In this document: piece by piece, positions 56,601-64,000 of the stretch
Numbering within the stretch: the first letter of the stretch is position 1
Layout: each line of letters begins with the position of its first letter
DNA from: Actinomycetes bacterium
GTDB taxonomy: Bacteria > Actinomycetota > Actinomycetes > Propionibacteriales > Propionibacteriaceae
Length of the DNA stretch: 64,000 nucleotides
Assembly: GCA_023460935.1 (NCBI GenBank)
Contig: JAEWOI010000027.1
Span: 1-64,000 of the forward strand
Reading direction: 5' to 3'
Translations under genes and position numbers: made by a program
The notes under the pieces: model-generated
Seen by the model: the letters and a program-made list of their open reading frames with translations, nothing else
Database searches by the model: none
Told to the model about the DNA's origin: nothing

Positions 56601-57416
56601 ATGGCCGACAACACGGCGCGCGTGATGACCTGGAACGTCTGGTGGCGGTTCGGGCCGCACTGGCAGGACCGGCAACCGGTGATCCGGTCGGTCCTGCAGC
56701 GGCTGCGTCCCGATGTGCTGGCGCTTCAGGAGACGTGGCGGACGAAGGACTCGAGCCAGGCAGCGGAACTCGCCGACCTGCTCGGTATGCACGCCGTCTT
56801 CGCCGCGCCCTCCTACCCGCCGGCGCCCCGGCACTCCGGCGTCGAGGACTGGGACGGGGTCGAGCTGGGCCTCGCGGTGCTGAGCCGCTGGCCGATCCTC
56901 GCGCACTCCGCCGAGCTCATGCCGGCGCGCCACCGCGACTGGGACCCGGTCGCGCTCACCGTCTCGCTGGACCACCCCGCCGGACCACTGCCGCTGGTGG
57001 CCGGCTGCCTCGACTACGGCGTTCCCTACACCGACGACCGCATCGCTCAGGCGACCTTCCTGGCCGAACTGGCCACCGACCCGAGCCGGGACGGACCGTG
57101 CCCGGTGCTGCTGGCGGGCGACCTGAACGCCGCAGCCGACTCCGCCGTGCTTCGGCCGGTCGCGGACGTGCTCGTCGACGCCTGGGCCGCCGGCGGTGGT
57201 GACCCCGGCGCGATCACCCTGCCCTCGACGCATCCCTCCGCCCCGCTGGAGGCCGGGCCCCAGCTGGTGGACCAACGCATCGACCACATCTTCTTCCGCG
57301 GCGGACGCGAGGACCAGCACGTGATCGTCGAGGGCGTGCAGCTGGCCGGCGAGCCGGAGCGCGGAGTGCACCCCTCCGACCACCGCGCGGTGGTGGCCGA
57401 CCTGCGCTGGCGTTAG
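56601..57416 (+). CDS. Endonuclease/exonuclease/phosphatase-family protein
   Basis: This 271-residue protein has the EEP fold motifs: RVMTWNVWWRFG, DVLALQETW, then VLLAGDLNAAADS, DQRIDHIFF and HPSDHRAVVADL. The Asn, Glu, Asp-Asn and Asp-His residues of the active site are present. Members cleave DNA, RNA or lipid phosphodiesters; which of these applies here is not evident. No signal peptide, so it is likely intracellular. ATG 56601 has no strong ribosome site. Confidence 0.85.
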   Translation: MADNTARVMTWNVWWRFGPHWQDRQPVIRSVLQRLRPDVLALQETWRTKDSSQAAELADLLGMHAVFAAPSYPPAPRHSGVEDWDGVELGLAVLSRWPILAHSAELMPARHRDWDPVALTVSLDHPAGPLPLVAGCLDYGVPYTDDRIAQATFLAELATDPSRDGPCPVLLAGDLNAAADSAVLRPVADVLVDAWAAGGGDPGAITLPSTHPSAPLEAGPQLVDQRIDHIFFRGGREDQHVIVEGVQLAGEPERGVHPSDHRAVVADLRWR

Positions 57417-57476
57417 GCGCCCGGGGTCGGGCCCGCTCCAGGCCGTACGCTGGGAGCAGACCAGGAGGAGGTGGCG

Positions 57477-57899
57477 ATGCATCGGGTACGGGCCGGCGTG
57501 GCCGTGGCCACGGTGCTGCTGCTCACCGGATGCGCGCCCGGAGGTGCCCAGTTGCCCAGCCAGCCGAGCCCGGGCAGCCCGGGCAGCCGCCCGCCGTTCC
57601 AGACCGCCAGCCCTCTGCCGGGGGAAACCGGCAGCCCGGGCACAGGTGCCGCCGTGCCTCCCGCGCGCTGGTCGGCGATCCTGGCCGACCTCTCCGCACG
57701 CGGGGTTGCGACCGACCGCGTGGAACTGGTCAGTGCCCGCGCCGTCACCTGGAACGACGGCTCCCTCGGCTGCCCGAAGCCCGGCAGCTCCTACACCCAG
57801 GCGCTGGTCGCCGGCATGCAGGTGGTGGTCAGCGCCGAGGGGCGCCGCTACGACTACCGGTTCGGCACCTCGGACAGCCCGCGGCTCTGCCAGCGGTAG
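57477..57899 (+). CDS. Small lipoprotein, unknown
   Basis: The 140-residue product has a lipoprotein signal with lipobox LLTGC at about residue 18. A Pro/Ser/Gly-rich spacer (about 20-55) leads to a compact domain with VTWNDGSLGCPKPGSSYTQALV and VVVSAEGRRYDYRFG. That motif recurs in small exported proteins of actinobacteria without a known function. ATG 57477 lies 5-6 bases after AGGAGG. It is convergent with the subtilase. Confidence 0.72.
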   Translation: MHRVRAGVAVATVLLLTGCAPGGAQLPSQPSPGSPGSRPPFQTASPLPGETGSPGTGAAVPPARWSAILADLSARGVATDRVELVSARAVTWNDGSLGCPKPGSSYTQALVAGMQVVVSAEGRRYDYRFGTSDSPRLCQR

Positions 57900-57925
57900 G
57901 CCGCCGCGGGGCACTCCGCGGCGGC
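57900..57925. terminator. Hairpin between lipoprotein and subtilase genes
   Basis: GCCGCCGCGG (57900-57909), a 6-base loop GGCACT and CCGCGGCGGC (57916-57925) form a perfect 10-bp GC stem directly after the lipoprotein stop. It serves convergent genes. No T-run follows. Confidence 0.7.
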
Positions 57926-57935
57926 CCGGCGCAGC

Positions 57936-60900
57936 TCAGCGGATCCGCAGCAACTGCGCCTCGCGGGCGCCAGAACGGTTGTCGAGCACGACCACCATCA
58001 CGCCCAATGGCTTCTGCTGGGCGAAGCTGGCCAGGTCTACGGCCAGCGGCACCTGCACCTTGCGATTGCGCCGCACCGTGACGTAGTCGCCGTCCGCGAT
58101 GGCCTTCGACCAGGGCTGGTAGCTGGCCCAGCCGGGCATGGCGTCGTAGCCGGCGTCGTCCACCAGCGAGTAGCTCTCCACCGTGTAGCGGAACGGGTCC
58201 GAGCCCTCCTCGAGTCCCAGGTCCTCCGCGTACACCGGCAACAGGATCGTGCTGCTGTCGGTGGGGGCCTGGGCGAGGAAGCCGGAGGCCCCGAGTCCAC
58301 CGGTGGCCAGATCGTAGACGAACACCTGGCTGACGCCGTTGGCGCTGCCGGCCGTGACGAGTCCGCCGTCCACGCTGAACACGATGAAGTCGGGCTCCCC
58401 GTCGGCGTCGGTGTCCACCAGGACGTCGAACTCCTGGGCGGCGGCGTTCGACCACCGGTCGTGGTTGTTCACTGCGAACACCACCAGGCGCCCGTCGGAG
58501 ATGTCGTAGGAGTTCACGCCGGCCGCGCGCAGGTCGAAGCCGGAGCCGCCGATCGCGGTCGGCACGTCCCTGGCGTCGGTCAGCCCCCAGGTGAACAGCT
58601 CGGCATCCGCATCCAGCGCGCTGAACCGGTTCGTGAGCTTCACCGTCAGCGGCTTCGCCGGCTGCGGGGCCTGCGCGGACAGCGAGGTCGTCCAGCCGCG
58701 CGCGCGGCTGAGCGCCGCCTCTACGTGCGCCTGAGCCCTTGGCACCAGCAGGTAGGGCACCCGGAGCCTGCCTGCGCTGCCGGACAGCACGACGTTGCCG
58801 GAGACCTGCCGGAAGGCGAAGTGGTCGCCGCCGAGGGAGGACCCGACATCGCGGGCACGCACCGTCAGCGTCACCTTCACCCTTGCCGTGCCCCTGGCCG
58901 GCACCTTCACCTTCCGGGTGCTGAACCGCAGCTTGCCCGGGCGGGAGTCGGCCGCAGCCTCGCTGCCCACGGTGTAGGTGACCGCACGCGACCCCCGGTT
59001 GTGGATGGTCAGCGTGCGGGTGCCAATGTAGGCGAACGAGGGCTCGGCGAAGCCGAAGCTCAGCGAGGTCTCGGCGCCGGAGCCCGAAGCCGTGCGGTAC
59101 CGGTCACCGGTGGCGAACACACTGGTGCCGACCGCCTGCGCGGTGTCCACCAGCCCGCCGCCGCCGAGCGTCACCGTGTAGCCCTCGATGTTCTCCGGGT
59201 CGGCGGTGCTGGCCAGGGCTGCGGCCACGTCCTGCGCGCGCCAGCCCGGGTGGGCCTGGACGGCGAGCGCTGCGACGCCGGCGACGTGCGGCGCGGCCAT
59301 CGAGGTGCCGGAGTTGATCGCTGGGCCGTTGCCCGTCCCTACGCCGGCGGACATGATCGAGACCCCGGGCGCCGCGATGTTCGGGCTGAGCCCGGAGTCG
59401 CCGCTGGCCGGGCCACCGGAGGAGAACGATGCGAACCCGCCGTAGCCCGGGTTCTCCAGTTCGGTGGGCGACAACGTGGTCGACTCCCCGTCCGCACCGG
59501 CCAGCACCGGGCCGTCGGAACTGCGCACGCCGAGGAGCGGGATCGTCACGGTGTACGGGGTGCCGTCGTCGGGGTTGCTGGTGATCGGGCCCTCGTAGGG
59601 CGGGTACGTGTCGGCGTTGTTGACCATCACCACCACGTCGGCCCCGGCCTGCTGGCCGAAGATCGCCTTCGCCACGCGGGCGCAGGTACCGCGCTGGACG
59701 ACGGCGAGCTGGGCGGGCGCCCCGGCGCCGGACTGCACGCCGGCCTTGGTGAACGCCTGGGCCGAGCAGCCCAGTGCCTCGTTCTCCGTCGTGCCCGGAT
59801 CATCGGTGACCACCACGATCTCGTGGCTTCCGGACGGCAGGTCGGCGCCGTTGGCGTTGATCGCCGACACCTGCTCGCCGTCCACCTCGAACAGCGCGCC
59901 CGGGAACTCGGCGACGCTGTCCACGGCCGCGGTCGCGATCACGCCCTGGCCGACGCCCGGGGAACCGGTGAGGTAGGGGTTGGGGCCCGAGTTGCCGGCG
60001 GAGGTCACGACCACCACGCCGGCGCCGACAGCGTTCGTCGCGGCCACCGAGTCGGGGTCGTCCGCGCTGCCGTACGGCGACCCGAGGGACATGTTGATCA
60101 CGTCCATGTCGTGTTCCACCGCCCAGTCGATGGCTTCCACCACCACGTCGGTCGAGCCGTCGCAGCCGAAGACCCGGAGCGCGTACAGGTCGACCTTCGG
60201 CGCCACGCCGGGGCCAACCTCGAAGTCGGTGGCGTGCGTGCCGGCGTCGTAGGGGCCGGAGTAGGCCTGGCCGTCGGCGGTCACTCCGCCGCCGCCGGTG
60301 GTGCCAGCGACGTGGGTGCCGTGGCCGTTGCAGTCGAGCGGGTTGGGATCCGGCTGGGGCAGGGTCGGCGGGGTGCCGGCGTCGGCGCCGGCGTCGTAGT
60401 CGTCGCCGACGAAGTCGTAGCCGCCCTTCACCCGCGGCGCCGCCGGGCCGAACAGCGCCGGGTCGGCCGGCTGGTCGGAGGTGGCCGCGGCGGCATTGAA
60501 CGCATCAGTCGTGCCGGGGCCGCCGAAGTCGGCGTGGGTGTAGTCGATGCCCGTGTCGATGATCGCGACCTTCACGCCTTCACCGGTGAAGCCGGTGTCC
60601 TGCCAGACCTGCGGCACGCCGAGGTACGGCACCGACACCTCGTTCTCGATCCGGCGCGTGGCCACCGCGTGCACGCCGACCACGCCGGGAAGCCGGGCGA
60701 GCGAGGCGGCCTTGTTGCGGGCGATCTGGACCCGCATGCCGTTGTAGGCCGACTGCATCGAGGACAGCACCCGGCCGCCCCTGGCCCTGATGTCGTCGCC
60801 GATGGCGGCCTGGGCCCGGCTCAGTTTGCGCTTCACCCCGGCCCGCTCGGACTTGCTGAACTTGCGGTCGGCCTTGGCCTCCGCCACGGCCACCGGATCG

Positions 60901-61097
60901 CCCTCGAGCTGCACGATGACGTTGACCTTGGCGTTTCCGGCCAGGCTCCGGGGCTGCACGGTGGCACTGATCGGGCCGCGGTCGCCGGAGGAGTCGAAGG
61001 AGTGCTCGTCCGGTGACCTGGGCGAAGCTGTGGCCACGGTCGGCACGGCCAGCGCCAGCGCAGCCGTGAGGATCAGAAAGCGGGAACGACGGGACAC
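57936..61097 (-). CDS. Secreted subtilisin-like (S8) protease with PA domain
   Basis: This 1053-residue extracellular protease has a signal peptide (about 1-24), an I9-type propeptide (about 45-150) and a subtilase domain with the catalytic triad Asp181 (IIDTGID), His259 (CNGHGTHVAG) and Ser599 (SGTSMAAPH). A protease-associated (PA) domain is inserted at about 400-540. After the catalytic core are Ig-like/Fn3-type strands (about 650-860) and a C-terminal region with no recognised family. No sortase motif, so it is probably free in the medium. GTG 61097 follows GAAAGG. Confidence 0.9.
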   Translation of the reverse strand: MSRRSRFLILTAALALAVPTVATASPRSPDEHSFDSSGDRGPISATVQPRSLAGNAKVNVIVQLEGDPVAVAEAKADRKFSKSERAGVKRKLSRAQAAIGDDIRARGGRVLSSMQSAYNGMRVQIARNKAASLARLPGVVGVHAVATRRIENEVSVPYLGVPQVWQDTGFTGEGVKVAIIDTGIDYTHADFGGPGTTDAFNAAAATSDQPADPALFGPAAPRVKGGYDFVGDDYDAGADAGTPPTLPQPDPNPLDCNGHGTHVAGTTGGGGVTADGQAYSGPYDAGTHATDFEVGPGVAPKVDLYALRVFGCDGSTDVVVEAIDWAVEHDMDVINMSLGSPYGSADDPDSVAATNAVGAGVVVVTSAGNSGPNPYLTGSPGVGQGVIATAAVDSVAEFPGALFEVDGEQVSAINANGADLPSGSHEIVVVTDDPGTTENEALGCSAQAFTKAGVQSGAGAPAQLAVVQRGTCARVAKAIFGQQAGADVVVMVNNADTYPPYEGPITSNPDDGTPYTVTIPLLGVRSSDGPVLAGADGESTTLSPTELENPGYGGFASFSSGGPASGDSGLSPNIAAPGVSIMSAGVGTGNGPAINSGTSMAAPHVAGVAALAVQAHPGWRAQDVAAALASTADPENIEGYTVTLGGGGLVDTAQAVGTSVFATGDRYRTASGSGAETSLSFGFAEPSFAYIGTRTLTIHNRGSRAVTYTVGSEAAADSRPGKLRFSTRKVKVPARGTARVKVTLTVRARDVGSSLGGDHFAFRQVSGNVVLSGSAGRLRVPYLLVPRAQAHVEAALSRARGWTTSLSAQAPQPAKPLTVKLTNRFSALDADAELFTWGLTDARDVPTAIGGSGFDLRAAGVNSYDISDGRLVVFAVNNHDRWSNAAAQEFDVLVDTDADGEPDFIVFSVDGGLVTAGSANGVSQVFVYDLATGGLGASGFLAQAPTDSSTILLPVYAEDLGLEEGSDPFRYTVESYSLVDDAGYDAMPGWASYQPWSKAIADGDYVTVRRNRKVQVPLAVDLASFAQQKPLGVMVVVLDNRSGAREAQLLRIR

Positions 61098-61271
61098 GGC
61101 GGTCGCCTTTCGAACGGTGACCCGCAGCGCGGGGCGGGGGGTGATTGGACGCAGGGCGTCGGTCGCTCCGACGCTATGGCCGTCCCCGCGGGTCCGGCAA
61201 CGGTTGCCGGCTAAGCAATGGAACTACTAGACCTGCCCCGGCGACCGGGCGGCTTGCGCCAAGCTGGAGAC

Positions 61272-62654
61272 ATGGCAACACAGCTGGCCTTCCTCGGCGG
61301 GGCGGGCACGGTGACCGGTTCGAAATACCTGCTGGAGGGCGGCGGGCGGCGTGTCCTGGTCGACGCCGGCGTGTTCCAGGGTGAGCGGGAACTGCGCCGG
61401 CTCAACTGGGCGCCGTTCCCGGTGCCCCCGGACAGCATCGACCTCGTGCTGCTCACCCACGCCCACACCGACCACGTCGGCTACCTCCCGGCGCTGGTGC
61501 GTGCCGGCTTCGCCGGGCAGGTCCTGGCCACCGAGGCCACCCTCGAGCTGGCCGAGATCGTGCTGCGCGACGCAGCGTTCCTCGCCGAGCGGGACGCGGA
61601 ACACGCCGCGGCCCACGGCTACTCCCGGCACGACCCGCCCCTGCCGCTGTTCACCGAGGCAGACGTCGAACGGACGCTGCCGCTGTTCCGCAGCGTCGGG
61701 TTCGACCTCGCGGTGGACCTCGGCCAGGGCTGGTCGGCGAGCTGGACGCGCGCCGGCCACATCCTCGGCGCGGCCAGCATCCGGGTGGCCACCCCGGACG
61801 GCGCGGTGTTGTTCTCCGGCGACCTGGGCCGGCCCACCCACCCGCTGCTGCGTCCCCGGGAGGTGCCGCCAGGCGCGGGGGTGGTGCTGGTCGAGTCGAC
61901 GTACGGCGACCGGGAGCACTTCGACCCGGCTGGGGCAGCGCACGAGCCGCTCGCCGACCTGATCCGCCGCACGGCCCGGCGCGGCGGCTCGGTGCTGGTG
62001 CCGGCTTTTGCCGTCGACCGCACCGAGGTGGTGCTGCAGACCCTCACCGAGCTGCTGCACGCCGGCCGGATCCCCGAGCTCCCGGTCTTCGTCAACTCCC
62101 CCATGGCGCTGGCAGCCCTCCGCGTCTACCGGGACCCGAAGCACGCCGGCGAACTGCGCGACGACCTCGACGTCAACGCCTTCGTCGACCTGCCGCTGCT
62201 CCGGGAGGTGCGCAGCACCGAGGAGTCGATCAAGCTGAACCGGCCGAGGATGCCGAGCATCATCATCAGTTCCTCCGGGATGGCCACCGGAGGCAGGGTC
62301 CTGCACCACCTGGAGCACCTGCTGCCGGACAGCCGCAACGCTGTGGTGCTGGCCGGCTACCAGGCCGCCGGCACCAGGGGCAGGTCCCTGCTGGACGGGG
62401 CGGCGCAGCTGAAGCTGCACGGCCGCCTCGTACCGGTGCGGGCCGAGGTGCTGGCGGACGAGGAGTTCTCGGTGCACGCCGACCGCTCGGAACTCCTGGA
62501 CTGGCTGGCCGCCCTCTCGCCTGAGCCCGGGCAGGCGTTCGTCGTGCACGGCACGCCCGACTCAGCCGGCGCCCTGGCGACGGAGATCACCGCCCGGCTC
62601 GGGGTGGCGGCGCGGGTGCCGGAGCTCGGGGAGTGGATCACGCTGCCGGGCTGA
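61272..62654 (+). CDS. Beta-CASP metallo-beta-lactamase ribonuclease-like protein
   Basis: This 460-residue protein has MBL motif 1 at its start (LAFLGGAGTVTGSKYLL), the metal motif LTHAHTDHVGYLP, VLFSGDLGRP and a beta-CASP domain with SIIISSSGMATGGRVLHHL and a final EEFSVHADRSEL. It belongs to the RNA-processing exonuclease group (CPSF73/YhfI-like). The likely role is RNA cleavage or trimming. ATG 61272 lies after GGAGA. Confidence 0.87.
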   Translation: MATQLAFLGGAGTVTGSKYLLEGGGRRVLVDAGVFQGERELRRLNWAPFPVPPDSIDLVLLTHAHTDHVGYLPALVRAGFAGQVLATEATLELAEIVLRDAAFLAERDAEHAAAHGYSRHDPPLPLFTEADVERTLPLFRSVGFDLAVDLGQGWSASWTRAGHILGAASIRVATPDGAVLFSGDLGRPTHPLLRPREVPPGAGVVLVESTYGDREHFDPAGAAHEPLADLIRRTARRGGSVLVPAFAVDRTEVVLQTLTELLHAGRIPELPVFVNSPMALAALRVYRDPKHAGELRDDLDVNAFVDLPLLREVRSTEESIKLNRPRMPSIIISSSGMATGGRVLHHLEHLLPDSRNAVVLAGYQAAGTRGRSLLDGAAQLKLHGRLVPVRAEVLADEEFSVHADRSELLDWLAALSPEPGQAFVVHGTPDSAGALATEITARLGVAARVPELGEWITLPG

Positions 62655-62663
62655 GGCCGGGCT

Positions 62664-64000
62664 TCACCGCCGCCGCTTGCGGAGCACCGCGACGGCGGCA
62701 AGGACGGCCGCGGCCCCGCCGGCAACGGCCAGCCAGCGGCCCCTGCTGCCGGCCGGCGTTCGCGCCTCCGGCGCGGCGGCGGCACCGGCGAGGCGCACCT
62801 CTCCGGCGGTCCCGTCCACCGTGACCTCGTCGCCGGTGCGGATCCGGCGGGTGGCCGCGCCGGTCCCCAGCACGGCCGGGATGCCGTACTCGCGGGCGAC
62901 GATCGAGCCGTGGCTGAGCACTCCGCCGATGTCGGTGACCACAGCAGCAGCCATCGCGAACAGGGGCGTGTAGGCCGGGGTGGTGATCGAGGCCACGAGC
63001 ACCTCGCCGGGCTGGAACGAGCCGAAGTCCTCCGGCCCGGCGAGCACGCGTGCCCTCGCCGTGACCACGCCGCCGCTACCTGCGGTACCGCTCAGCACGT
63101 CGCCGGTGTGGCGCTCCCTCGCCGGGTACATCCACTCCATCGAGTCCATCAGCCGGTTCTTGGGCAGGTACTGCGGCGGCTGGGCCTGGCGCTGCCCCCT
63201 GGCCGTCGCCCGGCGGTCAGCCACCCGCTCCTCCAGCCGGAGTTCCGGCTGCCGGCCGGCATCCAGCGCCGCCACCAGCTGGCGCGCCTCAGCGAGGGTG
63301 AGCCAGCACACGTCCATCGGCTCGGCGATGACGCCGGCCGCGACCAGCCGCCCGCCCAGCTCGCGCAGCAGCCTGCGTACTGTCGGCCAGGCCAGCCCCA
63401 TCGCAGCGAGCGCGTCCTCGCGCAGCGGCCCGGTGTGCTGCGCCCTGGCGAGCAGCTTGCGCACCCAGCGCTGCCTCCGGCCACCGAGCCGGATCAGCAG
63501 CGCCGCTGCCGCAGCCTCCCGGTCGGCGGCGAGCCGGCGCTGCCGCGCGTACGGGTCGGGCGCGTCGTCGCCGAGGTAGAACCGCAGGCCCTGCAGTACC
63601 GGCGTGGGGTCGTCGGCAGGCACCGGGTTCACGAAGTCCAGGTTGTAGAGGGTGTGGCCGTGCTCCTGGAGGTGGCTGCCCAGCCGTTCCAGCCACTGCT
63701 GCCACACCGTCGCCGGCACCCCGGACGGGGCCGCTGGGGCGAGCGGCGCGGTGCCGGGGTCGCGGAGGGCCGCGGCCAGCCCCACCTGCCCGCGTGCCCA
63801 GCGGGCCAGGTCGTAGAGCGCCTTCTCCGCCCGGATCGGCTCGGAGTCGTAGCCCAGGAGGTAGGTCTCCGCCGCCGGATCGCCGGGCCGTCGGAGCAAC
63901 CGCTCGTACGCAGAGACCCAGACCAGTTCGGCCGAGGAGGCGACCGGGATGATGGTCTGCACAGCCGTGTAGTAGTAGGCCAACTCGTGCACCAGCCGCG
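62664..64000 (-). CDS. PEP-mobile-domain protein with C-terminal membrane tail (partial)
   Basis: Only the C-terminal part, at least 445 codons, is in the window; the gene runs off the right edge. The swivelling PEP-utilising domain is near the end: GEVLVASITTPAYTPLF, then TDIGGVLSHGSIVAREYGIP, where the His in SHGSI is the phosphocarrier. Upstream helices (about 50-270 of the visible part) resemble phosphoenolpyruvate synthase or rifampicin phosphotransferase-like proteins, whose N-terminal ATP-grasp part would lie outside. After the mobile domain comes a single hydrophobic helix (RWLAVAGGAAAVLAAVAVL) and RKRRR, which suggests membrane anchoring. GTG 63992 is not the true start. Confidence 0.8.
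   Translation of the reverse strand, partial: RLVHELAYYYTAVQTIIPVASSAELVWVSAYERLLRRPGDPAAETYLLGYDSEPIRAEKALYDLARWARGQVGLAAALRDPGTAPLAPAAPSGVPATVWQQWLERLGSHLQEHGHTLYNLDFVNPVPADDPTPVLQGLRFYLGDDAPDPYARQRRLAADREAAAAALLIRLGGRRQRWVRKLLARAQHTGPLREDALAAMGLAWPTVRRLLRELGGRLVAAGVIAEPMDVCWLTLAEARQLVAALDAGRQPELRLEERVADRRATARGQRQAQPPQYLPKNRLMDSMEWMYPARERHTGDVLSGTAGSGGVVTARARVLAGPEDFGSFQPGEVLVASITTPAYTPLFAMAAAVVTDIGGVLSHGSIVAREYGIPAVLGTGAATRRIRTGDEVTVDGTAGEVRLAGAAAAPEARTPAGSRGRWLAVAGGAAAVLAAVAVLRKRRR

Noticed and set aside
58461..61016. 850-codon plus-strand frame opposite the subtilase.
   Set aside because: The subtilase triad is intact on the minus strand; this is its shadow.

Overview
The window is high-GC DNA, densely packed, with many 1-14 bp gene overlaps. 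It looks like chromosome from an actinobacterium. The strongest sign is the left end: tRNA-Leu, fhaA, fhaB, pstP, rodA, pbpA, pknB, a trpG-type amidotransferase and crgA lie in the order known from the origin-proximal region of mycobacteria, but without pknA. A three-gene redox set (GltD-like, NifJ, dihydroorotate-dehydrogenase-like), a fused CydDC and a DUF222-HNH protein suggest the Propionibacteriaceae or a close relative. That family assignment is inference.

Layout. Positions 1-410 hold the end of an IS30-type transposase gene and two short tandem arrays of a palindromic TCGA-rich repeat. Positions 413-8947 are tRNA-Leu and the cell-wall and division cluster. A strong hairpin separates this from lysS. 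Positions 10581-14866 are a TetR regulator with two half-size ABC exporters. Positions 14886-22341 are a MerR-HEAT protein, a BlaI-type repressor and cydA-cydB-cydDC (cytochrome bd oxidase and its assembly exporter). Positions 22338-25516 are a zinc-uptake operon with its own Zur. After small proteins and a hydrolase come the redox genes (27477-33702), a membrane protein and a glycosyltransferase. Next is a csoR-copZ-copA copper operon on the minus strand (36190-38950), then dnaB.

The right half is more mixed: peptidase-like hydrolase, DUF222-HNH protein, a decayed regulator/transporter pair, an NmrA-type reductase, a DeoR/MFS divergent pair, GH65 glycoside phosphorylase, methionine aminopeptidase, SDR, ThrE-type exporter, two metallo-beta-lactamase proteins, an unknown coiled-coil protein, a secreted subtilase, and a PEP-mobile-domain protein cut by the window edge.

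Regulation is unusually readable. Four regulated genes (tetR, cydA, znuA, MFS 45799) have a -10-like hexamer ending 6-7 bases before the start codon, which fits leaderless mRNAs. In each case an inverted repeat suited to the neighbouring repressor lies in the promoter. The same repeat family occurs between genes, inside the DUF222-HNH gene and at the first codons of nifJ. I see no CRISPR array, prophage or complete transposon. No single gene set here is clearly a new system; the best candidates are the NifJ/GltD/DHOD trio, the MerR-HEAT protein and the membrane-tailed PEP-mobile protein.
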